From NCBI RefSeq assembly GCF_028473645.1, contig NZ_CP097269.1, forward strand, positions 4,797,501 to 4,861,500: a DNA stretch of 64,000 nt, given 5' to 3'. Shown here piece after piece: positions 44,842-53,835 of this stretch (position 1 is its first letter; each line of letters opens with the position of its first letter). The notes under the pieces are model-generated. The model was given only the letters and a program-made list of their open reading frames with translations, was not told where the DNA came from and did not search any database. The stretch comes from Acidovorax sp. GBBC 1281. GTDB lineage: Bacteria; Pseudomonadota; Gammaproteobacteria; Burkholderiales; Burkholderiaceae_C. A program made the translations under genes and the position numbers.

Positions 44842-45471
44842 ATGGATACCTCGGACAACAACCTTCCGGAAGCCGGCGCCGTTCACAACAAGATCGGCCA
44901 GCTGACCCGCCAGCTGCACGACTCGCTGAACGAACTCGGCTACGCCGACAAGCTGCGCGGCACGATGGGCGAGTTGCCCGATGCGCAAAGCCGACTTTCC
45001 TACATCGCGCGCCTCACGGGCGAAGCGGCGGAGAAGGTATTGAGCCGGGTGGAGCAGGCCAAGGCCCAGCACGACTTCATCGCCGAGGAAACCCGCCGCG
45101 TCGTCTCCTCGCTGGTCAAGGACCCCGTGGCGGCCGTCGCCAAGGGCGAGATCATGAACTTCCTGCACGACGTGGAACGCGTCACCAAGGAAGCCGACGG
45201 CCACCTGACCGAAATCATGATGGCGCAGGACTTCCACGACCTCACCGGCCAGGTGATCGCCCGTGTGGTCAACCTGGCGGCCACGATCGAAGAGCAGCTG
45301 GTGCAGTTACTCATCCAGACCGCTCCCCCGGCCGCGCAGGCGCAGGTCGCCCCGGTGGTGGAAGCGCGCCGCGAACACCTGGCCGGCCCGGTGGTCGACC
45401 CCGAAGGCACGCCCGATGTGGTCACCGACCAGTCGCAAGTGGATGATCTGCTGGCCAGCCTGGGCTTCTGA
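44842..45471 (+). CDS. cheZ: Chemotaxis protein phosphatase CheZ
   Basis: 209 aa. Long helical hairpin with the catalytic D-x3-Q in MMAQDFHDLTGQVIARVV, and a C-terminal CheY-binding tail (QSQVDDLLASLGF). It dephosphorylates CheY-phosphate. The ATG at 44842 follows the cheY stop by 2 bases; a GTG at 44836 is an alternative. Together with cheY it forms a pair separate from the che operon. Confidence 0.97.
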   Translation: MDTSDNNLPEAGAVHNKIGQLTRQLHDSLNELGYADKLRGTMGELPDAQSRLSYIARLTGEAAEKVLSRVEQAKAQHDFIAEETRRVVSSLVKDPVAAVAKGEIMNFLHDVERVTKEADGHLTEIMMAQDFHDLTGQVIARVVNLAATIEEQLVQLLIQTAPPAAQAQVAPVVEARREHLAGPVVDPEGTPDVVTDQSQVDDLLASLGF

Positions 45472-45486
45472 TGGCGCGCGGGCGAT

Positions 45487-45509
45487 GGCGCTCCTGAAAA
45501 AGGAGCGCC
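45487..45509 (+). terminator. Hairpin after cheZ
   Basis: GGCGCTCCT-GAAAA-AGGAGCGCC, a perfect 9-bp stem 15 bases past the cheZ stop. No T-run follows. It is likely the 3' end structure of the motAB-cheYZ transcript, with repeat copy C just downstream. Confidence 0.5.
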
Positions 45510-45535
45510 CACCGAATGCCCGCATGGGATTTCAT

Positions 45536-45597
45536 GGCATTTTGGCATGCAATGGCAATAAGTACTAGGGCATATTGCTATCATTTTTGATACAACG
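45536..45597 (-). repeat. Dispersed short repeat, copy C
   Basis: On the minus strand: TTGTATCAAAAATGATAGC, then AATATGCCCTAGTACTTATTGCC. It shares the core ATGCCCTAGTNCTTATTGC with copies A and B and keeps the ability to pair GTATC with GATAG, although arm sequences differ. It lies between cheZ and flhB. Confidence 0.65.
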
Positions 45598-45672
45598 GCA
45601 TGCGTGACGCCCCGCCCCTGCCGGCCCACCCCACCGGCCGCCACCCTGAATAGCCGCCCGACAAGCCGTCTA

Positions 45673-45707
45673 TTCGCGCTTTAGGTTTCCGGGGCGCTCA
45701 CGACAAT
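45673..45707 (+). promoter_or_regulatory. Candidate flagellar class II promoter before flhB
   Basis: TTCGCGCTTTAG followed by TTTCCGG; read as -35 TTTAGG (45680-45685), 16-base spacer, -10 GACAAT (45702-45707). The 12-base TTCGCGCTTTAG is identical to that upstream of flgB, with the same 16-base spacing. The flhB ATG at 45735 follows after a short leader. Confidence 0.5.
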
Positions 45708-45734
45708 GGCATGACCACCAGCCGTCATGCCACC

Positions 45735-46889
45735 ATGGACTCCAGCCAAGACAAAGACCTCCCCGCGACAGAGCACAAGCTCCAGAAAGCGCGCAAGGAC
45801 GGCCAGGCTGCGCGCTCGCGGGACCTGTCCCACATCGCCGTCCTCGGCATGGGCGCCTGCAGCGTCCTCGTGCTGGCGCCCATGCTGACCGAACACCTGC
45901 AGCTGGCCGTGCGCGAACAGCTGGTGTTCAACGCCGCCACGGTGCAGGCCACGGGCAGCATGGTCACCCGGCTGCACCAGATGGCGCTGATCGGCGTGGT
46001 CGCCAGCCTCGTCTTCGCCGTTCTCACCAGCGCCGCCGCCGTGGTCAGCGCCATCGGCGCCGGCGGCTGGGTGTTCAGCTTCCAGCCCATCACACCCCAG
46101 TTCAGCCGGCTGAACCCGATCTCGGGGTTCACCAACCTGGTGTCCAAACAGCAGCTGGTCAACGTGGGCAAGATGGTGCTCATGACCGGCGTGATCACCG
46201 CCGTGGCCTGGAATTTCCTGGGCAACAGCATCCAGAAGCTGTCCATGCTGGTGCTGCAGCCCTCGCCGGTGGCTCTGCGCTGGGTGGGCGAATGGATGAC
46301 CTCGGGCGTGAGCCTCATGCTGCTGGTGGTGTTTCTCGCGGCGGTCGTCGACGTGCCGCTGCAGGCGTTCTTCTTCAAGTCGCGCCAGAAGATGTCGCAC
46401 GAGGAAATCAAGCAGGAGCACAAGGAATCCGAGGGCAGCCCCGAGACCAAGAGCCGCCAGCGCCAGCGCGCCCGCGAGATCGCCGACCGCGCCAGCATCG
46501 CCGCCGTGCCCAAGGCCGACTTCGTGGTGATGAACCCGACCCACTATGCCGTGGCCCTCAAGTACGAAGAAGGCACGATGAGCGCCCCGCAGGTGATCTC
46601 CAAGGGCACCGACCTGCTGGCCTTCAAGATCCGCGAAATGGCCACGCAGCATTCGGTGCCGGTGCTGCAGTCGCCCATGCTGGCCCGCGCGCTCTACGCG
46701 CATGCCGAGTTGGACCAGGCCATTCCCGCCACGCTGTACGCCGCCGTGGCGCAGGTGCTGGCCTACGTTTACCGCCTCAAGGCCGCGATGCGCGGCGAAG
46801 GTCGCATGCCCGAGGCCCAGCCCGACCCGTTCGTGCCGCCCGAGCTTGATCCGCTGAACCGCACCACCGACGCAGGGACCGCCCCATGA
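45735..46889 (+). CDS. flhB: Flagellar export switch protein FlhB
   Basis: 384 aa. Four transmembrane helices, then the cytoplasmic domain with the autocleavage motif NPTH (VVMNPTHYAVALKY) that sets the change from hook to filament substrates after the FliK signal. N-terminal DLPATEHKLQKARKDGQAARSRDL is typical. The ATG at 45735 gives MDSSQDKDLPATE; an ATG at 45711 would add 8 residues and leave almost no leader after the candidate promoter. It overlaps flhA by ATGA. Confidence 0.97.
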   Translation: MDSSQDKDLPATEHKLQKARKDGQAARSRDLSHIAVLGMGACSVLVLAPMLTEHLQLAVREQLVFNAATVQATGSMVTRLHQMALIGVVASLVFAVLTSAAAVVSAIGAGGWVFSFQPITPQFSRLNPISGFTNLVSKQQLVNVGKMVLMTGVITAVAWNFLGNSIQKLSMLVLQPSPVALRWVGEWMTSGVSLMLLVVFLAAVVDVPLQAFFFKSRQKMSHEEIKQEHKESEGSPETKSRQRQRAREIADRASIAAVPKADFVVMNPTHYAVALKYEEGTMSAPQVISKGTDLLAFKIREMATQHSVPVLQSPMLARALYAHAELDQAIPATLYAAVAQVLAYVYRLKAAMRGEGRMPEAQPDPFVPPELDPLNRTTDAGTAP

Positions 46890-48967
46890 CGCCCTCCATG
46901 AAATCCGTCCGGCAGTGGGCCGGCACCAACGCCTCGGCCGTGCAGGGCATGTCCGCCCCGCTGCTGGTGGTGGCCATCCTGGCGCTGATGGTGCTGCCCA
47001 TCCCCGCCTGGCTGCTGGACACCTTCTTCACGCTGAACATCGCCGTCGCGCTGATGGTGATGATGGTGGCGGCCTACATGCTGCGGCCGCTGGACTTCGC
47101 GGCGTTTCCCTCGGTGCTGCTGCTGACCACGCTGATGCGGCTGTCGCTCAACGTGGCCTCCACCCGCGTGGTGCTGCTGGAAGGCCACACCGGCCCGGGC
47201 GCGGCGGGTGCGGTGATCGAGGCCTTCGGCCACTTCCTGATCGGCGGCAACTTCGCCGTCGGCCTGATCGTGTTCGCCATCCTGGTGGTGATCAACTTCG
47301 TGGTGGTGACCAAGGGCGCCGAGCGGATCGCCGAAGTGTCGGCCCGCTTCACCCTGGACGCCATGCCCGGCAAGCAGATGGCGGTGGACGCCGACCTGAA
47401 CGCAGGCCTCATCGACGAGAAGGAAGCCAAGCGCCGGCGCCTGGAAGTGGCGGAAGAAGCCAACTTCTTCGGCTCGATGGACGGCGCCTCGAAGTTCGTG
47501 CGCGGCGATGCGGTCGCCGGCATCCTGATCCTGCTGATCAACATCGTCGGCGGCTTCGCCATCGGCATGCTGCAGCACGACCTGTCGGCCGGCCAGGCGG
47601 CCAACAGCTACATCCTGCTGGCAGTCGGCGACGCGCTGGTGGCGCAGATCCCGGGTCTGCTGATCTCGGTGGCCGCGGCCATGGTGATCTCGCGCGTGGG
47701 CAAGGAAGAGGACATGGGGCACCAGATCGTGCAACAGCTCTTCATGTCGCCCCGCGTGCTGGGCGTGACGGCCGGCATCCTGATCCTGCTGGGCCTGATC
47801 CCGGGCATGCCGCACGCCGTGTTCCTCATCATGGGGTCGGCGCTGGGCTACGCCGCCTGGACGCTGATGAAGCGCGCCAACGCCCCGCAGCCGGTGGTGG
47901 AAGCGCCCCCGCCCGCGCACGACGGCGAAGCCAGCTGGGACGACCTGCAGCCCGTGGACCTGCTGGGCCTGGAGCTGGGCTACCGCCTCATCACGCTGGT
48001 GGACAAAAACCGCCAGGGCGACCTGCTCACCCGCATCAAGGGCGTGCGCCGCAAGTTCGCGCAGGAAGTGGGCTTCCTGCCGCCGGCCGTGCATGTGCGC
48101 GACAACCTGGAACTCAAGCCCAGCGCCTACCGCATCACCCTGCGCGGCGTGGTGGTGGGCGAAGGCGAGGCCTTCCCCGGCATGCACCTGGCGATCAATC
48201 CCGGCGGCATCACCACCCCCCTGATCGGCACGCCCACGACCGACCCCGCATTCGGCCTGCCCGCCCACTGGATCGACGAACACCAGAAGGAAGCGGCACA
48301 AATGGCGGGTTTTACGGTCGTTGATTCAGAAACCGTGATGGCGACGCATTTGTCACACTTGATGCAAGTTCAAGCCGCAAAGCTCCTGAGTCGCACCGAA
48401 ACCCAGCAACTCGTGGAACACGTGGCAAAACTGGCCCCCAAGCTCATCGAGGAAGTGGTTCCCAAAATGGTGTCGATCGCAACGTTCCAGAAAGTCCTCC
48501 AGCTGCTGCTGGAAGAGTCTGTGCACATCCGCGACATTCGCACCATCATCGAGACGCTGGCCGAACATGCCGGCGCCACCACCGACCCGGTGGAACTGGC
48601 CCGCCGCGTGCGCATCGCGCTGTCGCCCGCCATCGTGCAGCAGATCTACGGCCCGACGCGCGAGCTGAACGTGATCGCCATCGAACCCGGCCTGGAGCGC
48701 CTGCTGGTGCAGGCCCTGAGCAACAACGCCGGCCCTTCGCTGGACCCGGGCGTGGCCGACATCCTCACGCAGAAGGCCGCCGAAGTCGCCATGAAGCAGG
48801 AAGAACTGGGCATGCCCGCCTGCCTGCTGGTGCCCGACGCCATCCGCAACGCCATTTCCCGCCTGGTGCGCCGCGTCGCGCCCCGGCTGCAGGTGCTCGC
48901 CCACAGCGAGATCCCTGAAACCCACACCATCCGCATTGGCCCGATCCTCAAAGGTGCATCCGCATGA
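46886..48967 (+). CDS. flhA: Flagellar export gate protein FlhA
   Basis: 693 aa, normal length. Eight predicted transmembrane helices in the first 320 residues including the conserved FHIPEP-region equivalent (DFAAFPSVLLLTTLMRLSLNVASTRVVL), RFTLDAMPGKQMAVDADLNAG, and a large cytoplasmic domain that docks chaperone-substrate complexes. Both ends overlap neighbours by 4 bases, indicating tight coupling flhB-flhA-flhF. Confidence 0.97.
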   Translation: MTPSMKSVRQWAGTNASAVQGMSAPLLVVAILALMVLPIPAWLLDTFFTLNIAVALMVMMVAAYMLRPLDFAAFPSVLLLTTLMRLSLNVASTRVVLLEGHTGPGAAGAVIEAFGHFLIGGNFAVGLIVFAILVVINFVVVTKGAERIAEVSARFTLDAMPGKQMAVDADLNAGLIDEKEAKRRRLEVAEEANFFGSMDGASKFVRGDAVAGILILLINIVGGFAIGMLQHDLSAGQAANSYILLAVGDALVAQIPGLLISVAAAMVISRVGKEEDMGHQIVQQLFMSPRVLGVTAGILILLGLIPGMPHAVFLIMGSALGYAAWTLMKRANAPQPVVEAPPPAHDGEASWDDLQPVDLLGLELGYRLITLVDKNRQGDLLTRIKGVRRKFAQEVGFLPPAVHVRDNLELKPSAYRITLRGVVVGEGEAFPGMHLAINPGGITTPLIGTPTTDPAFGLPAHWIDEHQKEAAQMAGFTVVDSETVMATHLSHLMQVQAAKLLSRTETQQLVEHVAKLAPKLIEEVVPKMVSIATFQKVLQLLLEESVHIRDIRTIIETLAEHAGATTDPVELARRVRIALSPAIVQQIYGPTRELNVIAIEPGLERLLVQALSNNAGPSLDPGVADILTQKAAEVAMKQEELGMPACLLVPDAIRNAISRLVRRVAPRLQVLAHSEIPETHTIRIGPILKGASA

Positions 48968-50490
48968 ACATCAAACGCTTCACCGCCCCCACCTCGCGTG
49001 AGGCCCTGGCCAAGGCGCGCATGGCCTTCGGGGACGGCACCCTCATCCTGTCCAACCGCCCCACCGCCAATGGCGTGGAAGTCATGGCCACGGCGGAAGA
49101 CACGCTGTCCAGCCTGGAAAACGCGCCCGAGCAAGCTGCGCCGAGCCGCCTGCAGGAGCGCGCCTCCGACATGGCCGCCAGCCCCGCGCGCACCCTGGCC
49201 CGCCCCGCAGCCGCCGCGGCCCGGGCCGAGCCCCAGCGCAATGCGGTGGCGCAGGACACCGAGCAGTTGGCCATGAGCACGCTGTCGTTCCAGGACTACG
49301 TGCGCGAGCGCATGCTGCGCCGCCGCCACGAAGCCCTGACCGGCACGGCCGAGGCCCCTTCGATCAACGAGCGCAGACGCGAACGCGCTCCGGACCGCGA
49401 GCGCGAACGCATGCCCGCACCGGCCGCCGCGCCCGTGGTGCGCCACAACCCGCTGCGCTCCATTCCGATGGACGTCGCCCCCGAGCCCGTGGCCCCGCGC
49501 CGCGTGCAGGTGCCCGTGCCCTCGCTGGCCCCCGCCGCCGGCCAGCAGAACCTGATGAGCGAGCTGCAGTCCATGAAGGACCTCATCGAGGACCGCTTCA
49601 ACACCCTGGCCTGGCTCGGCCAGGCCAGGCAAAACCCGATCCAGTCGAACCTGATGCTCAAGCTCATCCGCGCCGGCTACTCGCCGTCGCTGGCCCGCGC
49701 CGTGCTGGAGCGCCTTCCCGAGGAACTGGGCGCCGGCGACGCGGTGCGCTGGCTCATGGAAGTGCTGGAGCGCAACCTGAAGACCGACGCGCACGCCCGC
49801 CCCCTGTACGAAGAAGGCGGCATCTACGCCATGGTGGGCTCCACCGGCGTGGGCAAGACCACCACCACGGCCAAGCTCGCCGCCCTGTGCGCCCGCATCC
49901 ACGGCCCGGGCAGCGTCGGCCTCATCACCCTGGACACGTACCGCGTCGGCGCCCACGAACAGCTGCGCACCTATGGCCGCATGCTGGGCGTCGTGGCCCA
50001 CCTGGCGCACGACCGCGCCGCGCTGCAGGACCTGCTCGGCCTGCTGGGCGGCAAGAAGATGGTGCTCATCGACACCACCGGCGTCGCCCCGCGCGACCCG
50101 CGCAAGCGCGACATGCTGGATGTGCTGGACCTGCCCAACGTCAACCGCCTGCTGGTGCTGAACGCCGGCTGCCACGGCGACACGCTGGACGACGTGCTCA
50201 GCGCCTTCAAGACCGCCGGCTCTCAGCAGGCCATCCTGTCCAAGGTGGACGAAGCCGTCAAGCTCGGACCTTCGATCGACGCCCTGATCCGCCACCAGAT
50301 GGTGCTGCGCGGCGTGACCAACGGCCAGCGTGTGCCTGAGGACTGGGAGGCCGCCGATGCGCACAAGCTCATCAGCACCTCGATGCGCTCGCCCGCCAAG
50401 TCGGCCTTCGACCCCAAGGCGTCGGACCTGAACTTCTTCTTCTCGCACTCGCCCGAGCTTGCCTCGGAAAGGGGACTGGTCGATGCTTGA
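48964..50490 (+). CDS. flhF: Flagellar GTPase FlhF
   Basis: 508 aa SRP-type GTPase. N-terminal basic region, a long Ala/Pro/Arg-rich linker (about 45-170), the helical N domain, and the G domain with Walker A MVGSTGVGKTTTTAKLAAL, LITLDTYRVGAHEQL and VLIDTTGVAPRD. FlhF sets polar placement and number of flagella, so this strain is probably polarly flagellated. The next gene overlaps it by 8 bases. Confidence 0.95.
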   Translation: MNIKRFTAPTSREALAKARMAFGDGTLILSNRPTANGVEVMATAEDTLSSLENAPEQAAPSRLQERASDMAASPARTLARPAAAAARAEPQRNAVAQDTEQLAMSTLSFQDYVRERMLRRRHEALTGTAEAPSINERRRERAPDRERERMPAPAAAPVVRHNPLRSIPMDVAPEPVAPRRVQVPVPSLAPAAGQQNLMSELQSMKDLIEDRFNTLAWLGQARQNPIQSNLMLKLIRAGYSPSLARAVLERLPEELGAGDAVRWLMEVLERNLKTDAHARPLYEEGGIYAMVGSTGVGKTTTTAKLAALCARIHGPGSVGLITLDTYRVGAHEQLRTYGRMLGVVAHLAHDRAALQDLLGLLGGKKMVLIDTTGVAPRDPRKRDMLDVLDLPNVNRLLVLNAGCHGDTLDDVLSAFKTAGSQQAILSKVDEAVKLGPSIDALIRHQMVLRGVTNGQRVPEDWEAADAHKLISTSMRSPAKSAFDPKASDLNFFFSHSPELASERGLVDA

Positions 50491-51280
50491 TACCGGATTC
50501 CACCAGGCCACGAGCCTGCACAGCATCACGCCGCAGTCGGACCTGCGGGTCGTGTCCGTCGTGGCGCAGCCCGACGCCGCCTACGGGTTGGAAACCCTGT
50601 GGCAGGTGTGTTCCAGCCTGCAGCGGCTGGGGTATCCCGTGGCCGTGCTGGACGGCACCGCCCGCGAAACCGACGACGCGCCGGGCCTGGCCCACCTGCT
50701 GGCCGAGCCCTCCTGGCAGAACGGCGCCCCGCTCGAAACCGGCCCGGCGGCCTCGTCGCTGGCGGTGATTCCGGCCGGCTACGGCATGCAGCGCCTCGCC
50801 CGCCAGACCGCCGACGGCCCGGCCGCGATGCAGGCGCTGCAACCCTTCTTTCGCACCTATGCGCTGCTCGTGCTCTACGCCAGCGCCGAGGTGCTGGCAC
50901 CGCTGGTGCGCGCGACCTCGGCCATCCCCCTGGTGATCGCCGAGGGCGGCCCCGACAGCGTGGTGCAAAGCTACCGGCAACTGAAACACATGGCGATGCA
51001 CGCCGGCGTGCACTGCTCGGTGGCCTCCATCCTGCCGCCGGGCGGGCCGGCCCAGGCCGACCCGACGCATGCGGCGTTGAACACGCTGCAGCGCTGCGCC
51101 GAGCGGCACCTGGGCAGCGGCATCCTGACCAGCACGGTGCGTGCCAACCACGCCCAGGACGTGCAGCGCCTGGCCTTGCAACTGCTGGAAAACGCGTGCA
51201 CCATTGGCGCCGCAACGCCGCCCCCCACCCCGCCCTTCGGCATGACGGAGACGGCTGCGCATTTCGCCCGGAGACATTGA
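50483..51280 (+). CDS. FlhG/FleN-position protein lacking a P-loop
   Basis: 265 aa. It sits exactly where flhG (fleN) stands in many polar flagellates, between flhF and fliA. The MinD-like start expected as GKGGVGKT is absent: the corresponding strand reads LRVVSVVAQPDAAYGLETLWQ, and no other P-loop is visible. Later parts (LQRLGYPVAVLDGTARE, LAVIPAGYGMQRLA) keep a MinD-like look. It is therefore probably a degenerate FlhG, able to bind partners but not ATP in the usual way. The ATG at 50483 has AAAGGGGAC upstream. Confidence 0.6.
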   Translation: MLDTGFHQATSLHSITPQSDLRVVSVVAQPDAAYGLETLWQVCSSLQRLGYPVAVLDGTARETDDAPGLAHLLAEPSWQNGAPLETGPAASSLAVIPAGYGMQRLARQTADGPAAMQALQPFFRTYALLVLYASAEVLAPLVRATSAIPLVIAEGGPDSVVQSYRQLKHMAMHAGVHCSVASILPPGGPAQADPTHAALNTLQRCAERHLGSGILTSTVRANHAQDVQRLALQLLENACTIGAATPPPTPPFGMTETAAHFARRH

Positions 51281-51284
51281 CCCG

Positions 51285-52001
51285 ATGTACACCGCCAAAG
51301 GACAGCTCGACCGCGATGCGCTGATCCGCCAGCACGTGCCGCTGGTTCGCCGGATTGCGCACCACATGATCGCCAAGCTCCCGCCCAACGTGGAGCTGGA
51401 CGACCTCATCCAGGTTGGCATGATGGGCTTGAGCGAGGCTCTGTCGCGCTACGAGGTGGCGCAGGGCGTGCAGTTCGAGACCTTCGCCACCCAGCGCATC
51501 CGCGGCGCCATGCTCGACGAACTGCGCGAGGGCGACTGGATGTCCCGCAGCTCGCGCAAGAGCCAGAAGGAAATCGAACACGCCGTCCACCGGCTGGAGC
51601 AGAAACTCGGCCGCAGTCCGCTCGAGTCAGAAATCGCCGCCGAGCTGGACCTGAGCCTGGGCGAATACCAGACGCTGCTGGGCAAGGTGCGCGGCACGCA
51701 GCTCGTCTACCTGGAAGACATGACGCGGGGCGACGACGGCGACGACAGCTTCCTCGACCGGCACGTGGCCGACGGCGACGCCGACCCGATGGCCATGCTG
51801 CGCGACCAGCGGCTCAAGGCCTCGCTGGTGGCCGCCATCAAGAGCCTGCCAGAGCGCGAGCAGCACATCATGGGTATGTACTACGAGCACGACATGAACC
51901 TGAAGGAAATCGCGGCCGTGCTGGGAGTGACCGAATCGCGCATCTGCCAGCTGCACAGCCAGTCCATCGCCCGCCTGCGCGCCAAGATGCGCAGCCACTA
52001 G
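51285..52001 (+). CDS. fliA: Flagellar sigma factor FliA (sigma-28)
   Basis: 238 aa. Region 2 (VPLVRRIAHHMIAKLPPNVELDDLIQVGMMGLSEALSRYE ... FETFATQRIRGAMLDELRE), region 3 (DWMSRSSRKSQKEIEHAVHRLEQKLGRSP) and region 4 (SLPEREQHIMGMYYEHDMNLKEIAAVLGVTESRICQLHSQSIARLR). It directs late flagellar genes such as fliC1, fliS and flgM here. It starts 4 bases after the FlhG-like gene and is followed by a strong terminator. Confidence 0.98.
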   Translation: MYTAKGQLDRDALIRQHVPLVRRIAHHMIAKLPPNVELDDLIQVGMMGLSEALSRYEVAQGVQFETFATQRIRGAMLDELREGDWMSRSSRKSQKEIEHAVHRLEQKLGRSPLESEIAAELDLSLGEYQTLLGKVRGTQLVYLEDMTRGDDGDDSFLDRHVADGDADPMAMLRDQRLKASLVAAIKSLPEREQHIMGMYYEHDMNLKEIAAVLGVTESRICQLHSQSIARLRAKMRSH

Positions 52002-52047
52002 CGGAGTGCCGCTGCCCCCCCACCGGGCACATCCCCTGGAGCCAACG

Positions 52048-52077
52048 AAAAAGGCCGCATGCAGATGCGGCCTTTTT
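52048..52077. terminator. Bidirectional intrinsic terminator between fliA and flgN
   Basis: AAAAAGGCCGCAT-GCAG-ATGCGGCCTTTTT, a perfect 13-bp stem with a 4-base loop. It has a T-run for the plus strand and an A-run that gives a T-run on the minus strand, so it can end both the flh-fliA and the flgAMN transcripts. Confidence 0.93.
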
Positions 52078-52126
52078 GCTTTGGGGAACTGGCTTTTGCC
52101 AGGAGCGAAGGGGAAGCCGGGCGGGA

Positions 52127-52489
52127 TCAGCCCTGCGACCGGTAGATCCGAGCGGCGCCGCCCGAGCGTGCCGGAGCACCGTTTCCGTAGGTCGCAGCCT
52201 CCTGGGGCGGCAGCAGGGTCGCCACCTGGCGCTCGGTCAAAGCAGACAGGCGCGCCAATTGTTCCCGCTGCTGGGACAACTGGCTGCGCAGGGCCTGGAT
52301 GCGGCGCTGGATGTCGGCCGGCAATTCGGTGGGGCGGGGGATTTTCTGAAGCGCCTGGGACAGATCGAGAGCGGCCTGGCGCAACAGGGGGGCGGTACGT
52401 TCTACCGCGAGCGCGTCGGTTTCCACCAGGGCGGCACCGACGTCTTTCAACCGGGATTCAACTTCAGACAGCGTGGTTTCGAGTTGCAT
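52127..52489 (-). CDS. flgN: FlgN-like flagellar export chaperone
   Basis: 120 aa helical protein with heptad-like stretches (RIQALRSQLSQQREQLARLSALTERQVATLL). It is placed directly after flgM, the normal site of flgN, the chaperone of hook-junction proteins FlgK and FlgL. The family is poorly conserved, so position and helical character carry the call. Confidence 0.8.
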   Translation of the reverse strand: MQLETTLSEVESRLKDVGAALVETDALAVERTAPLLRQAALDLSQALQKIPRPTELPADIQRRIQALRSQLSQQREQLARLSALTERQVATLLPPQEAATYGNGAPARSGGAARIYRSQG

Positions 52490-52531
52490 GGGTGGATCCT
52501 GTGCCGATCAACCCCTGCAGGAAACCCGGGG

Positions 52532-52867
52532 TCAGTGGCTGTTGCTGGTGTGGGAGATGATTTCCTGCGCATTGGACAGCAGCTTGTCCGCGATCGCATC
52601 GGCGTCCACCGTGAACGTGCCCTTTTCGATGGCGGCGCGCACGGCCTTCACCTTGTTGGCATCGAAATCGGTGCTGGCCCGGCCATTGGCTTCGAGTCCG
52701 CGGGCGGCGCTGGAAAACGTGACAGGCACGCCAGCGGCCGCAGCGGCAGCGGGCGCGGCGCTCTTGGCAGCCGTTTCGGCGGCAGCCGCAGGGGCCTTGG
52801 CCTGCTTGGCGGCAGTGGCGGCTTGCGACACTGCATTGGCTATTTCGGGGTTTTGACCTATCTTCAT
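52532..52867 (-). CDS. flgM: Anti-sigma-28 factor FlgM
   Basis: 111 aa. Disordered Ala-rich N-terminal half (needed for export through the flagellum) and a helical C-terminal half that binds FliA (FDANKVKAVRAAIEKGTFTVDADAIADKLLSNAQEII, the FlgM signature). It holds FliA inactive until the hook is finished. GGGAGAGAGCG precedes the ATG, and a sigma-28 promoter lies just upstream. Confidence 0.95.
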   Translation of the reverse strand: MKIGQNPEIANAVSQAATAAKQAKAPAAAAETAAKSAAPAAAAAAGVPVTFSSAARGLEANGRASTDFDANKVKAVRAAIEKGTFTVDADAIADKLLSNAQEIISHTSNSH

Positions 52868-52909
52868 CGCTCTCTCCCACCCCGCTCGATGTGGGGCACA
52901 GTAGCAATG

Positions 52910-52936
52910 TTTTCGACCACTTCGACAGGGACTTTA
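52910..52936 (-). promoter_or_regulatory. Sigma-28 promoter of flgM
   Basis: Minus strand: TAAAGTCC, 11-base spacer, GTCGAAAA. It matches the FliA consensus at 6 of 8 and 6 of 8 with exact spacing, about 43 bases before the flgM ATG. flgM is known to have a FliA-dependent promoter in enterics, so this fits well. Confidence 0.78.
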
Positions 52937-52958
52937 GGCTTTTCTTGCGCCCCATCGC

Positions 52959-53717
52959 TTACAAAGTGATCTCTACTGTTCCATTTTCGGACACAACACC
53001 GGCGACGACACGGCCATTCTCCATACGGATGCGCACAGTCTCGCCAACGGCGCCTGCAGTGATCGCCTGGCCTGCGGATGTTACCGAATAACCCCGCCCC
53101 TGCGCCACCACCCGCACCGCCGCCCCCGCCTTGAACAGGGTCGGCGCCTTCACCATGTGCTGACGCACGGCCTGGCCGGCCATGAGCTGGCGCGAGGCCA
53201 CCATGCCGACCCAGCTTTCGGGATTGGCCAAGATCGCGGTGGTTTCTGCCGCCCAGTCCACTTCGGCCTCGGTCGCATCGGCGGCCGTGAGCACGGCCCC
53301 GGACGCGACATTGCCCGTGAGCACCCACGCCGGGCCGTACGCCTTGACGGTGACGGGCAGGAACACGTTCCACGCGGTGGCACCGTCCACGCACCGCAGC
53401 CCGAGGCGGGTGCGGCCCCACAGCCGCGAGCCAGCGGGCAGGTAGGGCTCGACGCGAGCGCATGGCGCTAGGCGCAGGCGGGGGTCCAAGGCCCCCACAC
53501 TCACTTCCATGCGCAGCGGCATGCTGGCCGTGCCCGACTGGCCGCGCTGCAGCGCATCGTCCAGCCAGCGCTGGGTGATTCCGCCCAGGTCCGCCGCCGG
53601 TTCGGCCACGGCCTGGGCCCGCAGCGCCGCGGCGGGCAGGGCAAAGGCCGCCGCCAGCGCGGCCATCCGGGCCAGGCGCAGGGTGGGAAGGAATCGGGGA
53701 GCGGTGGTGTGTGACAT
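52959..53717 (-). CDS. flgA: Flagellar P-ring assembly chaperone FlgA
   Basis: 252 aa with a Sec signal peptide (MAALAAAFALPAAALRAQA). The C-terminal SAF-type domain (VASRQLMAGQAVRQHMVKAPTLFKAGAAVRVVAQGRGYSVTSAGQAITAGAVGETVRIRM) is typical of FlgA, which helps FlgI form the periplasmic P ring. The ATG at 53717 follows CAGGAGGCTTTCCC. It is divergent from flgB across 213 bases and heads the flgAMN group. Confidence 0.95.
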   Translation of the reverse strand: MSHTTAPRFLPTLRLARMAALAAAFALPAAALRAQAVAEPAADLGGITQRWLDDALQRGQSGTASMPLRMEVSVGALDPRLRLAPCARVEPYLPAGSRLWGRTRLGLRCVDGATAWNVFLPVTVKAYGPAWVLTGNVASGAVLTAADATEAEVDWAAETTAILANPESWVGMVASRQLMAGQAVRQHMVKAPTLFKAGAAVRVVAQGRGYSVTSAGQAITAGAVGETVRIRMENGRVVAGVVSENGTVEITL

Positions 53718-53835
53718 GGGAAAGCCTCCTGTGGCGGGGAATGCGCCGCCCAACAGGGAAGGCCATTCGACCCCTTGCACTTTAGGGCCGGCCGGCGCGC
53801 ACGAAGCACCGAACTGCGCGCCAATCGCCGCGTTC

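Noticed and set aside
46769-48301. 510-codon antisense frame opposite flhA
   Set aside because: His/Gln/Arg-rich shadow translation with no recognisable domain.
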